This document shows positions 26,464-35,277 of a stretch of DNA of 64,000 bases, one piece after another. Numbering within the stretch: position 1 is the first letter of the stretch; every line of letters starts with the position of its first letter. This DNA comes from JBDNJM01 sp041687755 (GTDB lineage: Bacteria; Planctomycetota; UBA1135; GCA-002686595), in NCBI GenBank assembly GCA_041687755.1, contig JBDNJM010000034.1, positions 62,001 through 126,000 of the forward strand, written 5' to 3'. The notes under the pieces were generated by a model that was not told where the DNA came from, did not search any database, and saw only the letters and a list, made by a program, of their open reading frames with translations. Position numbers and translations under genes: made by a program.

Positions 26464-28254
26464 TCAGACCTTCATCTTGGGATCGAGGGCATCCCGAACG
26501 GCATCGCCGACGAGGTTGTAGCAGGTCACTGTCAGGAAGATCAGCACGCCGGGGAACAGCTGCACCCACCAGTGAGTGGGGTCGCGCGACTCGTTGATCA
26601 GGCTGCCCCAGCTGGCATTGGGCGCCTGGACACCGAAGCCCAAGAAGGACACGGCGGACTCGGTCAGAATGCCCGACGCCACGGCAAAGGCCGCGCTCAC
26701 GAGTACCGGACTCATCGCGTTCGGCAGGATGTGCTTGAACATCGTCCGCCGCGAGGAGAAGCCCAGGGACTCCGCCGCCACGACGAACTCTTGTTCGCGC
26801 AGCTTCAGGAACTCACCGCGCACCAGGCGCGCAACGCCCGTCCAGCGGATGAGCGCGATCACCACGATGATCGCGAACATCGGAGGAACCGTTTCTGGAT
26901 CCGTGAACGACATCGTCGCCAGGATCAGGAAGAACGCCGGGATCGACTGCAGGATCTCGATTACACGCATGATCGCCACGTCGATCCGGCCGCCAAAATA
27001 CCCGGCGATAGAACCGATGGTGACACCGATCACGGTCAGCAAGAAGGCCGACAAGATCCCCACCGCGAGACTCACCCTGGCGCCCCACACGATGCGGACC
27101 AGAAAGTCGCGCCCCAGCTCGTCGACTCCAGCGATGTGACGATCCCAGTCGTTGATGGCAGGCTCCCCGTAGAGCACCTCGACCGGCACCGCAGCCGCGT
27201 CCGCGGACTGATTCGCTCGCCGCCCAAACTCGTCGACCTCGGCGTTCGCCGCCCACGTCGGCGGACGGAAGTTCTCTTCGGCGTGGGTCTCCGCGTACCC
27301 GTAGGGCAGGAACGGAAGGTTCGGTTCGCCGACCGCCACGATCTGCCCCGAGGTCAGGCCCTTCTTGTACGGCCCAGCGGCGAACTCGCCGCGATCCCCG
27401 TTGACCGTCATCGTCCAGAGCACAGCGGCCGCGGCTGTGAGCCCGAGCACGACGAAGATCTTGGGCTGGCGTGCGTGCCGGATGCGCTCGCGGTCGCCGC
27501 CGAGCAACACCCGATTCACGATCAGGTTCCAGATCGGCCAAAAGAGCAGCAGGATGTTCAGGGCCATAAGCCCGACCTCCCACCACTCGATGCTCTCCCA
27601 GAGCGGATGAGAGCGCACGGGCTGCAGCACGACCCCCTCGGACCCCTCCTCCGCGTCGGGGGCGAGTGGCTTGAGCTCCGACCTCAGGAATCGGGCGTCG
27701 TCCTGGGCCGTCTCGGCAGCGAGCCGCGCAGCATCAAAGTCCCCCGCGCGAGCGGCAGCAACGGCCGCGTCGAAGTTCTTCTCGAACGCGTTCAGGGGCA
27801 CCTCGTCCGCCTCCGCCAGGTAGGAGCGCAGAATCGCAAGGCGTTCGAGCTTGCCCTCAACCTCAGCGTCCAGGGAGGTAGCGAGGTCGAACTCGGGCTC
27901 GGCCTCCGCGCGCGTGGCCAGCTCCGCCACGCTGCGAGCCGCCAGCCGGGGACGCCGCAGCGACTCGTTGTAGTCCCGAGTGTCGATCGCCTCGAGCGAG
28001 AACGGCCTGTCGTTGGCGATCAGCGGGGCGAACACCGCGACCGAGTACAGCACCGCGAGGATCGCAATACCGACTTTGAACAACGTGCGCTGGGCAAGCT
28101 GCTCGAAGACGATGTCCCAGTAGTCCTGCGAGTATCCGTGGCCGCCCGTGCCCAGAATACTCGCGGTGCTTTCGTCGCCGGAGTAGGTCACTTCCGGCGC
28201 GCTGTCCGGGCCCGTCTCGAGCACGGCCGGTTCGGTTGAATTCGGCTCAGTCAT
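26464..28254 (-). CDS. oppC: Oligopeptide ABC permease OppC with large insertion (system 1)
   Basis: A 596-residue inner-membrane permease, about twice the usual OppC length of near 300. The first membrane helix is at 61-80. Residues 81-378 form an insertion with a charged helical stretch (about 105-200), two additional predicted membrane helices (227-247 and 265-283) and a linker. The ordinary BPD_transp_1 core spans 379-596 and includes the EAA-type loop (GEFLKLREQEFVVAAESLGF). Two extra helices keep the topology even, so the stretch between them would face one side only. It overlaps oppB by 8 bp. The insertion has no motif I recognise. Confidence 0.92.
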   Translation of the reverse strand: MTEPNSTEPAVLETGPDSAPEVTYSGDESTASILGTGGHGYSQDYWDIVFEQLAQRTLFKVGIAILAVLYSVAVFAPLIANDRPFSLEAIDTRDYNESLRRPRLAARSVAELATRAEAEPEFDLATSLDAEVEGKLERLAILRSYLAEADEVPLNAFEKNFDAAVAAARAGDFDAARLAAETAQDDARFLRSELKPLAPDAEEGSEGVVLQPVRSHPLWESIEWWEVGLMALNILLLFWPIWNLIVNRVLLGGDRERIRHARQPKIFVVLGLTAAAAVLWTMTVNGDRGEFAAGPYKKGLTSGQIVAVGEPNLPFLPYGYAETHAEENFRPPTWAANAEVDEFGRRANQSADAAAVPVEVLYGEPAINDWDRHIAGVDELGRDFLVRIVWGARVSLAVGILSAFLLTVIGVTIGSIAGYFGGRIDVAIMRVIEILQSIPAFFLILATMSFTDPETVPPMFAIIVVIALIRWTGVARLVRGEFLKLREQEFVVAAESLGFSSRRTMFKHILPNAMSPVLVSAAFAVASGILTESAVSFLGFGVQAPNASWGSLINESRDPTHWWVQLFPGVLIFLTVTCYNLVGDAVRDALDPKMKV

Positions 28255-29725
28255 GGCGGATGCGGGGGTCGACGGCCGAGTACGTGACGTCCGAGAGCAA
28301 GATCCCGATTTGGGTCATGATCCCGACGAAGATCGTCGTCGCCATGATGATGTAGAAGTCACGACGCAGGAGCCCCTCGAAGGCGTAGCGCCCCATGCCC
28401 GGCAGGTCGAACACCTGCTCGACGATGATCGAGCCCCCGATCAGGATCGGGAGAATCGACGCGAACAGCGTGATCACAGGGATCAGCGAGTTGCGCAGGG
28501 TGTGCTTGTAGATCACGACCCGCTCAGAGAGCCCCTTCGCGCGCGCAGTGCGGATGTAGTCCTGCCGGATCACATCGAGCATGCCTCCGCGCATTTGTCT
28601 GGAGAGGTAGGCAAAGCTGCCGTAGGTCAAGGTCACGACCGGAAGCACGCAATGCAGCGCCAAGTCCTTGAACTTGCCCCAGCTCGAGAAGGTCTCGTAA
28701 TCGATCGACTTCAGGCCCAGCACAGGCAACTCGAAGAAGGCGAGCGGACCGGTCTTCCCGAACACGATGATCAGCATCAGCCCGGCCCAAAAGCTCGGGA
28801 TCGAGTAGAGGACGAACAGGACGACCGTGGACGCGTTGTCCACAAGAGTGCCCTGGCGCCGGGCGGAGAAAATGCCCAGGGGTAGCGCGATCAGGTAGGC
28901 CAGGAGCACCGAAACGAGCGAGATCGGCACCGTGACCTTCAGCCGCTTCCAGAGCTCGGCTGCGACGCTCGCGTTGGACTGCATCTCGCTGCCCAGCTCG
29001 CCCAGGAACAGCCCGCCCCAGGGCTTCTCGCCCGAGTTCTTGACCCGACCGCCGCCGCCCTCGGTGTAGTACCAGCCAAACCAGCCGCGAACCGCGGCCA
29101 GCGGCCCGCGCTCCCAGGCGGCGGCGTCGTCGCGACCGGTGATGCCTGAGAGCACCTCTGCCAGCCGCTCCGCGATGACCGGATCCTCCAGTCGGAGGGT
29201 CTGCCGGTTCAGCTCGGACAGCAGGGCGGGCAGGGCGGCCTCGCCCGCTTCCGCTAGCGCCGCCCGCGCGGGCTCCAGCTCTTGCTCGGAAGCGTCTCGA
29301 GTCGCGAGCGTGGCGACGTGCGCATCGCTCAGCGCCCGCTGCTCGCTCGCTACCTCCGGCGGGTAGTCAATTCGCATCGGCAGGCCCTCGACGACCTCGC
29401 CCCCGTCGGGCAACTCGACCACCGATATCTTGCGCTCACCGTAGGGGCTCGAGAAGAACCCGTGCCCGTCGCGCATGAAGTTGACGGGCCCGATGTACGA
29501 AAGGAACTGGATCGCGGGGTTCCGATCGAGCCCATGCTCGATCTCGAACTTCGCGATACGCGACTCCATGTCGACGTCGCCGCTCATCGCGCCGCCGCCA
29601 GAGATGCCCAACATCACGGTCGCCGGGTCGCCCGGCGCCAGATGGAAGATCGAGAAGATGACCAAGGCGACGCCGAGCGTCGTCGGAATCATCAGCAGCA
29701 GCCGCCGCAGGATGAAGGCGATCAA
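28247..29725 (-). CDS. oppB: Oligopeptide ABC permease OppB with periplasmic insertion (system 1)
   Basis: A 492-residue permease (usual length 305-340). N-terminal helix FILRRLLLMIPTTLGVALVIF, then the family motif FHLAPGDPATVMLG. An insertion of about 150 residues (90-235) rich in Ala/Glu helices precedes the five-helix core. The core has the EAA loop (YIRTARAKGLSERVVIYKHTLRN) and ends VDPRIRHD. In this pattern the insertion lies in the first periplasmic loop, where it could contact the binding protein. It is separated from the upstream oppA by 95 bp containing a C11 tract and a 14-bp hairpin on the coding strand. Confidence 0.92.
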   Translation of the reverse strand: MIAFILRRLLLMIPTTLGVALVIFSIFHLAPGDPATVMLGISGGGAMSGDVDMESRIAKFEIEHGLDRNPAIQFLSYIGPVNFMRDGHGFFSSPYGERKISVVELPDGGEVVEGLPMRIDYPPEVASEQRALSDAHVATLATRDASEQELEPARAALAEAGEAALPALLSELNRQTLRLEDPVIAERLAEVLSGITGRDDAAAWERGPLAAVRGWFGWYYTEGGGGRVKNSGEKPWGGLFLGELGSEMQSNASVAAELWKRLKVTVPISLVSVLLAYLIALPLGIFSARRQGTLVDNASTVVLFVLYSIPSFWAGLMLIIVFGKTGPLAFFELPVLGLKSIDYETFSSWGKFKDLALHCVLPVVTLTYGSFAYLSRQMRGGMLDVIRQDYIRTARAKGLSERVVIYKHTLRNSLIPVITLFASILPILIGGSIIVEQVFDLPGMGRYAFEGLLRRDFYIIMATTIFVGIMTQIGILLSDVTYSAVDPRIRHD

Positions 29726-29753
29726 GGAGGGGAACCTCGGGCCGATTCGTCAA

Positions 29754-29787
29754 GAATCGAGCTCCGCGGTGCAGCGGAGCCCGATTC
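29754..29787 (-). promoter_or_regulatory. Stem-loop between oppA and oppB (system 1)
   Basis: On the minus-strand transcript GAATCGGGCTCCGC pairs with GCGGAGCTCGATTC in a 14-bp stem with one G-U pair and a TGCACC loop. The wobble is a mismatch on the other strand, so the structure belongs to the opp RNA. It probably protects the oppA mRNA or attenuates read-through, so that binding protein exceeds permease. A C11 run (29788-29798 on the complement) directly precedes it. Confidence 0.7.
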
Positions 29788-29820
29788 GGGGGGGGGGGAG
29801 TTAGCGTGCGTTCGAATAGT

Positions 29821-31989
29821 TCAGCGGGCCAGCGTCGGGCGGGTGCCCTCGGTGCCGGCGGCAAAGTACCAGTCACGAACGTCGTAGCCAGGGCGAATCG
29901 CGTAGGACTTGAAGCCCCGCAGGTTCTTGTTCATCGCGAACTTGCGAGGAACGTTGTAGCCGAACAGGTACGGGGTCAGCTCGTTGATCCGCGCGTGGAC
30001 CTGCTGCCAGATCGCGGTGCGCTTCTCCTCATCGAGCTCGATTTGACCGGCCTCGATCAGCGCGTCGACTTCGGCATCCTGGAACGCGGCCATGTTCGAA
30101 CTCGGGACGCCGGGCTTCGCCCAGCGTGAGTGCCAAACTTGCTCTGGGTCGCTTTCGAGCGCGGGCGACCAGGCCAGGTTGCCCCCGTCGAAGTCGCGAT
30201 TCTTCATCTGCTCGAGGAACGTCGCCCACTCCATGGCCTTGATGGAAAGGCCGATGCCGATACCGCCAAAGTCCTCCTGCATCTTCTGAGCAAGGTTCTC
30301 CGAGGCCTCATTGCCACTCGGCATCAGGAACTCGAGCTCCAGCTCGACGCCGCCCTTGTCGGCGATGCCGTTGCCGTTGCGGTCGTACCAACCGGCGTCC
30401 TCGAGCAGCTCGATCGCCAGGTCGGGATCGTAGGGCGCGGGCGCGATGCTGTGATCGTAAGCGGCCGAGTCGAACGGGAACGGCCCTGAGACCCGTCGCG
30501 CCAGGCCCTTGTAGTTCGTCTGCAGGTACGTGTCGGCGTCGAACGCCAGGGCGAGGGCGCGCCGCACGCTCGGATCATCGAGGCCCGCGCGCAGGTTGTT
30601 CCATGCGGTGAACCCGTAGGTGCCCAGGTAATAGTAACCCTTGTAGAACTCCTCCTGGAACTCCTCGCTCTCCGTCTGCGGCCCGAAGTAGTAGCTCGAC
30701 TTGACGCGGTAGAAGAAGTCCAGCTCGCCGTTGATCAGCGCCTGCCAGGCCGTGTCGTCGCTGGAAATGTTGCGGTAGCGCACGACGTCGAGGTAGCCGG
30801 CGCGCTCGGGGTCGAAGTAGTCCTCGAAACGCGAAACCTCGATGTACTGCTGGTCGTAGGTCGTGACGCGGTACGGCCCGAGGCCCACGAACTGGTCGCG
30901 GTTGTGCGGGTTGTCGTTGACCCACTCGGCCTGGCGCTTCAGGAACAGCTCGGGGTCGTAGTTCGTGCCACCCGGCGCGGTCGCGGCGACGTACTTCGGG
31001 TTGTCCGGATCGGCCAAGTTGTACAGGTGCGACGGCAGGATCATCATGTCCACCCCAATCGAGCCCAAGGCCGCGAAGTACTGCGATTCGTAGAAGAACC
31101 GTGCCGTGTGCTCGTCGACGACATCGCCGCGGGTCACCTTGACGAACTGGAAACGAACGTCGTCACATTTCACGTCCGGGTTGGAGTAGATGCTCCAGCT
31201 AAAGACCGCGTCCTGGGCGTCGAACCCATGATCTTCGAAGCCGGCGACCGGGTGCCAGACCGCGTCGTCGAGCAAGTCGAAGGTGAAGACGCTGCCCCGC
31301 TCCACCTGCCGCACGTCGGCCGCGGGAACCGTCAGCGGACCCACCTCAGCCAATACGTTGCCTTTCGATGTGGGCGTGATCGAAAAGCCTCCGTCGACGC
31401 TTTCGACCGTTCCGAACAGCACTCTCGCGGCGCGCCGGGTCGGGACATCGTCGGCCTCTTGTCCAGCTGCGATGGCCGCATCGCGGAGCGGGTCGAGCTC
31501 CTTGCTAGGAATCTTGACCTGCACCTCGGTGGTCAGGTCGATCGCGCCATCGGCCAGCGGATAGGCAGAGAATCGGTCGGCGGCCTCCTCGGTCAGGACC
31601 AGCATGTCTTCGATCGCCCAGGAGTTCGACAGGTTCGGCTCGTAGGTCCAGTCCTCCCAGTCCTGTCGCACCAGCGACTCGTGCAGCAGGTGGTGCATCG
31701 CCCGGGTGACGGCCGAGTTCTCGACCGCGCGGTTGATGCCCTCGGGCATCGACTCCAGGTGGACGATGGCGCGACCCCCGTAGACCGCCCCAGGCGCCGC
31801 CTCACCGGCCTTCGTCGCCGGATGAAAGGCGTCTACCGGGCGGGGCCCGGGGACGATCGCTTCATCCTGAGGGCTCCACGCCGAGGGATTACCCGCAGCT
31901 CCGAGCGCCAAAGGGAGAGCGAGGAGGGCTGAGGTGCCGAGCGCCAAGGCGGCCCGTCGGCGGAGATCGATCTGCGCGACAAAGTCCAT
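29821..31989 (-). CDS. oppA: Oligopeptide-binding protein, SBP_bac_5 family (system 1)
   Basis: A 722-residue periplasmic binding protein of ABC type, longer than the usual 500-550. Twin-arginine-like residues (RRR) precede a hydrophobic signal (ALALGTSALLALPLALGA). The mature protein shows the family marks: a DAVWHPVAGFEDHGFDAQDAVFSW-like region near residue 240, VTTYDQQYIEVSRF, an insert-rich N-lobe, and VRRALALAFDADTYLQTNYK in the C-terminal half. It is the first gene of the minus-strand operon, and its start lies 301 bp from the divergent second oppA. Ligand unknown; peptides are the family's usual substrate. Confidence 0.92.
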   Translation of the reverse strand: MDFVAQIDLRRRAALALGTSALLALPLALGAAGNPSAWSPQDEAIVPGPRPVDAFHPATKAGEAAPGAVYGGRAIVHLESMPEGINRAVENSAVTRAMHHLLHESLVRQDWEDWTYEPNLSNSWAIEDMLVLTEEAADRFSAYPLADGAIDLTTEVQVKIPSKELDPLRDAAIAAGQEADDVPTRRAARVLFGTVESVDGGFSITPTSKGNVLAEVGPLTVPAADVRQVERGSVFTFDLLDDAVWHPVAGFEDHGFDAQDAVFSWSIYSNPDVKCDDVRFQFVKVTRGDVVDEHTARFFYESQYFAALGSIGVDMMILPSHLYNLADPDNPKYVAATAPGGTNYDPELFLKRQAEWVNDNPHNRDQFVGLGPYRVTTYDQQYIEVSRFEDYFDPERAGYLDVVRYRNISSDDTAWQALINGELDFFYRVKSSYYFGPQTESEEFQEEFYKGYYYLGTYGFTAWNNLRAGLDDPSVRRALALAFDADTYLQTNYKGLARRVSGPFPFDSAAYDHSIAPAPYDPDLAIELLEDAGWYDRNGNGIADKGGVELELEFLMPSGNEASENLAQKMQEDFGGIGIGLSIKAMEWATFLEQMKNRDFDGGNLAWSPALESDPEQVWHSRWAKPGVPSSNMAAFQDAEVDALIEAGQIELDEEKRTAIWQQVHARINELTPYLFGYNVPRKFAMNKNLRGFKSYAIRPGYDVRDWYFAAGTEGTRPTLAR

Positions 31990-32289
31990 GATTGCTGTTC
32001 CGAACGGTCGTGGTCCAAGGGGCGCCTGCTACCTGCGGTGCGCAGAAACGCCGAATGAGGAGTGTAAGGACGGGGATCAGCGATGTTGACGCGCCCCGCA
32101 TGATCTAGGCGCCCGCACGGCGGCAAGCGACTGGGAACCCGGTCAGCGGCTCAGGGACCGCGCTCGGGCGCGCCCCCCTGCCGCGACGCTTACGCCGGGC
32201 CCGCAGTCTAGCGAACACCAGTCTAGCGAATGCGGACCCCGGGCAAGCGCGAACCGGGGGCCCGACGGGCGGGGCGTTAACATGCGGCG
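31990..32289. promoter_or_regulatory. Divergent promoter region of the two opp operons
   Basis: 300 bp separate the two divergently transcribed oppA genes. A 12-bp word, CAGTCTAGCGAA, occurs at 32204-32215 and again at 32219-32230 (15-bp period), 60-86 bp before the plus-strand oppA. This is a plausible paired operator. No clear -35/-10 pair stands out. Confidence 0.5.
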
Positions 32290-34164
32290 ATGACCCACTC
32301 TCGCTCCGGACGCGTCCCCTTCCTGCGCCAGGTCCTGCCAATCGCGATCCTGGGCAGCATCCTCGGCCTGGCCGGGTGGATCACCACCCGCGCGCGCATC
32401 GAGCCGGCGGACCTGACGTTCATCAACGGCACCGAGATCCAGAGCCTCGACCCCGCCACGGTCACGGGCGTCCCCGAGGGCCGCATCCTGCGCTGCATTT
32501 TTGAGGGCCTGACCTTCAAGCACCCCAACACGCTGGACCCCATGCCCGGCATGGCGGAGTCCTGGGAGATCAGCGAAGACGGACTGACCTACACGTTCAA
32601 AATGCGCGAGGGCGCGCGCTGGACCAACGGCGACCAGGTCACCGCGCACGACTTCGTCTACTCCTGGGAACGGTTCCTGCATCCCCTCACCGGCGCCGAG
32701 TACGCCTACCAGCTCTGGTACGTGACTGGGGCCCGGGCCTACTCCACACAGGTCGACGAAAACGGCGAGCCTGTGAACGACTTCTCAAGCGTTGGCATTC
32801 GTGCGGAGGACGCAGAGACTTTGGTCGTCGAGCTCGACGAGCCGACGCCGTTCTTCCTGCAGCTCACCGCCTTCTACCCGATGTTCCCGGTCAACCGCCG
32901 CAACATCGATGAGATGAAGGCCGACTACGGCGACGGCTGGCAGATCCACTGGCTTAAGCCTGAGAATCTGGTCACCAACGGCGCCTTCCGCGTGGTGGAG
33001 CGCCGCATCAAGGACCGCATCCGGCTCGCCAAGAACGAGGACTACTGGGACGCCGACTCGATCGCCCTGAACTCGATCGACGCCCTCGCGGTTGATCAGT
33101 ACATGACCAATTTGAACCTGTACTTGCAGGGCGATGCGGACTGGATCAACTACATCCCGAACCAGCTCATCTCCCGGCTCCTCGAACGGGAGGACTTCAC
33201 CCCCACGCCCTACTTCGGGACGTACTTCTATCGCGTCAACGTAGATCGGCCGCCGTTCGACGACGTTCGCGTTCGCCAGGCCCTGGCCCTGACGATCGAC
33301 CGCAAGGCGATCTGCGAGAACATCACGAAGTCTGGCCAGCGCACGTGGGGCGGGCTGGTGCCGTTCGGCATGGGCGCCGCGTACACGCCCGGCAGCATGG
33401 AGAGCGCAGCCCTGAAGGCGGAGGACTACGAGTCCGGGTTCGACACCGACATCCGGCGCGCGAAAGGACTGCTGGCCGAGGCCGGCTACGGCCCCAACGG
33501 CGCCGAACTGCCGACGATCGAGATTCTCTACAACACAAGCGAAACCCACCGCGACATCGCGGAGGTCATCGGCGACGCCTGGAAGCGGCACCTCGGCGTG
33601 CGCGTGCGCTTGCTCAACCAGGAGTGGAAGGTCTACCTCGACTCCCAGACTCAGCAGTCCTACGACGTCTCGCGTTCGAATTGGATCGGTGACTACCTCG
33701 ACCCCAACACGTTCCTCGACATGTTCGTGACCGGCGGTGAGAACAACAAGACCGGCTGGGGCGACCCGCGCTACGACGCGTTGATCGAGGCGGCCAAGAG
33801 TGAGACCGACGCCGATGCGCGCTTCGCGCTGCTGGGCGAGGCGGAGCAGCTCCTGATGACGGAGCTCCCGATCCTGCCGATCTACTCGTACTCCACTCAG
33901 AACATCGTCAACCCGCGCTTTGGTGGGTTCGGCGAGAATCTGTTGGACGAGCAGTTCCCGCGCTGGTGGTACTGGCGCAGCGACGACGAGGTGGCGGCCT
34001 GGCGCGGAAACTTCGCCGCGGAGCGCGAGGCCGCGGGGCTACCGGTCAAGACCGAAGTCGAGCTCCACGGCCCGCCCGAAGGCATGTACCCGCCGAACGC
34101 CCCCGGCGGCGTGTTCCCCGTCGGCGACCCCCGTCGAGAATTATCGCCCTTGTCTTCCGAGTAG
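32290..34164 (+). CDS. oppA: Oligopeptide-binding protein, SBP_bac_5 family (system 2)
   Basis: A 624-residue binding protein opening the plus-strand operon. It has an N-terminal uncleaved-looking or signal helix (VLPIAILGSILGLAGWITT). The E. coli OppA-like hallmarks are clear: NGTEIQSLDPATVTGVPEG, ILRCIFEGLT, MAESWEISEDGLTYTFKMR, TAHDFVYSWERFLHP, VRQALALTIDRKAICENI and a C-terminal NPRFGGF. It is closer to classical OppA/MppA than the system 1 protein, so the two systems probably have different ligand ranges. A Pro/Gly-rich tail of about 40 residues follows the family domain. Confidence 0.93.
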   Translation: MTHSRSGRVPFLRQVLPIAILGSILGLAGWITTRARIEPADLTFINGTEIQSLDPATVTGVPEGRILRCIFEGLTFKHPNTLDPMPGMAESWEISEDGLTYTFKMREGARWTNGDQVTAHDFVYSWERFLHPLTGAEYAYQLWYVTGARAYSTQVDENGEPVNDFSSVGIRAEDAETLVVELDEPTPFFLQLTAFYPMFPVNRRNIDEMKADYGDGWQIHWLKPENLVTNGAFRVVERRIKDRIRLAKNEDYWDADSIALNSIDALAVDQYMTNLNLYLQGDADWINYIPNQLISRLLEREDFTPTPYFGTYFYRVNVDRPPFDDVRVRQALALTIDRKAICENITKSGQRTWGGLVPFGMGAAYTPGSMESAALKAEDYESGFDTDIRRAKGLLAEAGYGPNGAELPTIEILYNTSETHRDIAEVIGDAWKRHLGVRVRLLNQEWKVYLDSQTQQSYDVSRSNWIGDYLDPNTFLDMFVTGGENNKTGWGDPRYDALIEAAKSETDADARFALLGEAEQLLMTELPILPIYSYSTQNIVNPRFGGFGENLLDEQFPRWWYWRSDDEVAAWRGNFAAEREAAGLPVKTEVELHGPPEGMYPPNAPGGVFPVGDPRRELSPLSSE

Positions 34165-34296
34165 GCCGCTTGCTGCACGTCCCGGACTGAATCATCGGGG
34201 CCGCCCAGCCGGCCGCCCTCGCCCCCGCTCAATGCGCCGTGCGCCGCCCCTGCGTGCTCCGCCATCGTCCCTAGCGCCCACCCCTAGCGCCCCCCC

Positions 34297-35277
34297 ATGT
34301 TGCCCTTCCTTTTCAGGCGCCTGCGCTGGTTCGCGATCACCCTGTTCTGCGTGGTCACGATCTCGTTCTTTCTGATGCGCCAGGTCCCCGGCGGCCCATT
34401 CGACTCGGAGCGCTCCCTCGCGCCCGAGATCGAGGCCAACATCAAGGCCAAGTACAACCTCGACTGGCCCCAGTGGAAGCAGTACCTGCAGTATGTGGGG
34501 CCGATCAATCTGGACGATGACGGACTGTTCGGCGACCGCAGCGGCAAGCCCTTGGGGGGCATCTTGACCGGCGACCTCGGGCCGTCCTTCAAGTACCGCG
34601 ACTACACGGTCCGCGGGGTGCTGTCCGAGAGCCTGCCGATCTCGATCGCCCTGGGCTCGGTCGCGATGTTCTTCGCGCTCACCCTGGGCCTCAGCGCGGG
34701 CGTCTTCTCCGCCCTTAGACGCGGCAGCGGGTTCGACCTGATCGCGCGCGTCGGGGCCACGATCGGCATCGCGCTGCCCAACTTCGTGATCGCGGGATTC
34801 CTGATCATCGTGTTCTCGTTCCAGCTCGAAGCGCTACCCGTCGCGGGTTGGGGCTCAGCCAATAAGCTGGTCCTCCCCGCTCTCGCGCTCGGCGCCCCGT
34901 TCGCCGCCTACATCGCGCGTCTAACGCGCACCGGCATGCTCGAAGTCCTCAGCCAGGATCACATCCGCACGGCCCGCGCGAAGGGCCTGCCAGAGTGGCT
35001 GGTGCTGACGCGCCACGCGATCAAGGGCGGCATCCTGCCGGTCGTCAGCTACCTCGGCCCGGCCACGGCCGGCATCCTCACCGGCAGCCTGGTGATCGAG
35101 AAACTCTTCGCCATCCCCGGCACCGGCATGCACTTCATCGAGAGCGCCCTCAACCGCGACTACACGATGGCGATGGGCGTCACGATCCTTTACACGGTCC
35201 TCGTTTACTCGCTCAACACCATGGTCGACCTGGCCTACACCCTGCTCGATCCGCGCATCAAGCTGGAGGAGGCCTAG
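34297..35277 (+). CDS. oppB: Oligopeptide ABC permease OppB (system 2)
   Basis: A 326-residue permease of near-normal length. First helix FAITLFCVVTISFFLMRQVPGGPFD carries the OppB-type PGGPF motif. A 75-residue first periplasmic loop is followed by the helical core with the EAA loop HIRTARAKGLPEWLVLTRHAIKG and a typical end (DPRIKLEEA). The ATG directly abuts a C7 run (34290-34296), with no Shine-Dalgarno visible. Its stop TAG overlaps the GTG of oppC (TAGTG), so translation is coupled. Confidence 0.93.
   Translation: MLPFLFRRLRWFAITLFCVVTISFFLMRQVPGGPFDSERSLAPEIEANIKAKYNLDWPQWKQYLQYVGPINLDDDGLFGDRSGKPLGGILTGDLGPSFKYRDYTVRGVLSESLPISIALGSVAMFFALTLGLSAGVFSALRRGSGFDLIARVGATIGIALPNFVIAGFLIIVFSFQLEALPVAGWGSANKLVLPALALGAPFAAYIARLTRTGMLEVLSQDHIRTARAKGLPEWLVLTRHAIKGGILPVVSYLGPATAGILTGSLVIEKLFAIPGTGMHFIESALNRDYTMAMGVTILYTVLVYSLNTMVDLAYTLLDPRIKLEEA

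Noticed and set aside
26344..28239. Plus-strand frame of 631 codons opposite oppC
   Set aside because: Antisense to a permease with a clear core domain; composition rich in Arg/His/Asp/Gln without family motifs.
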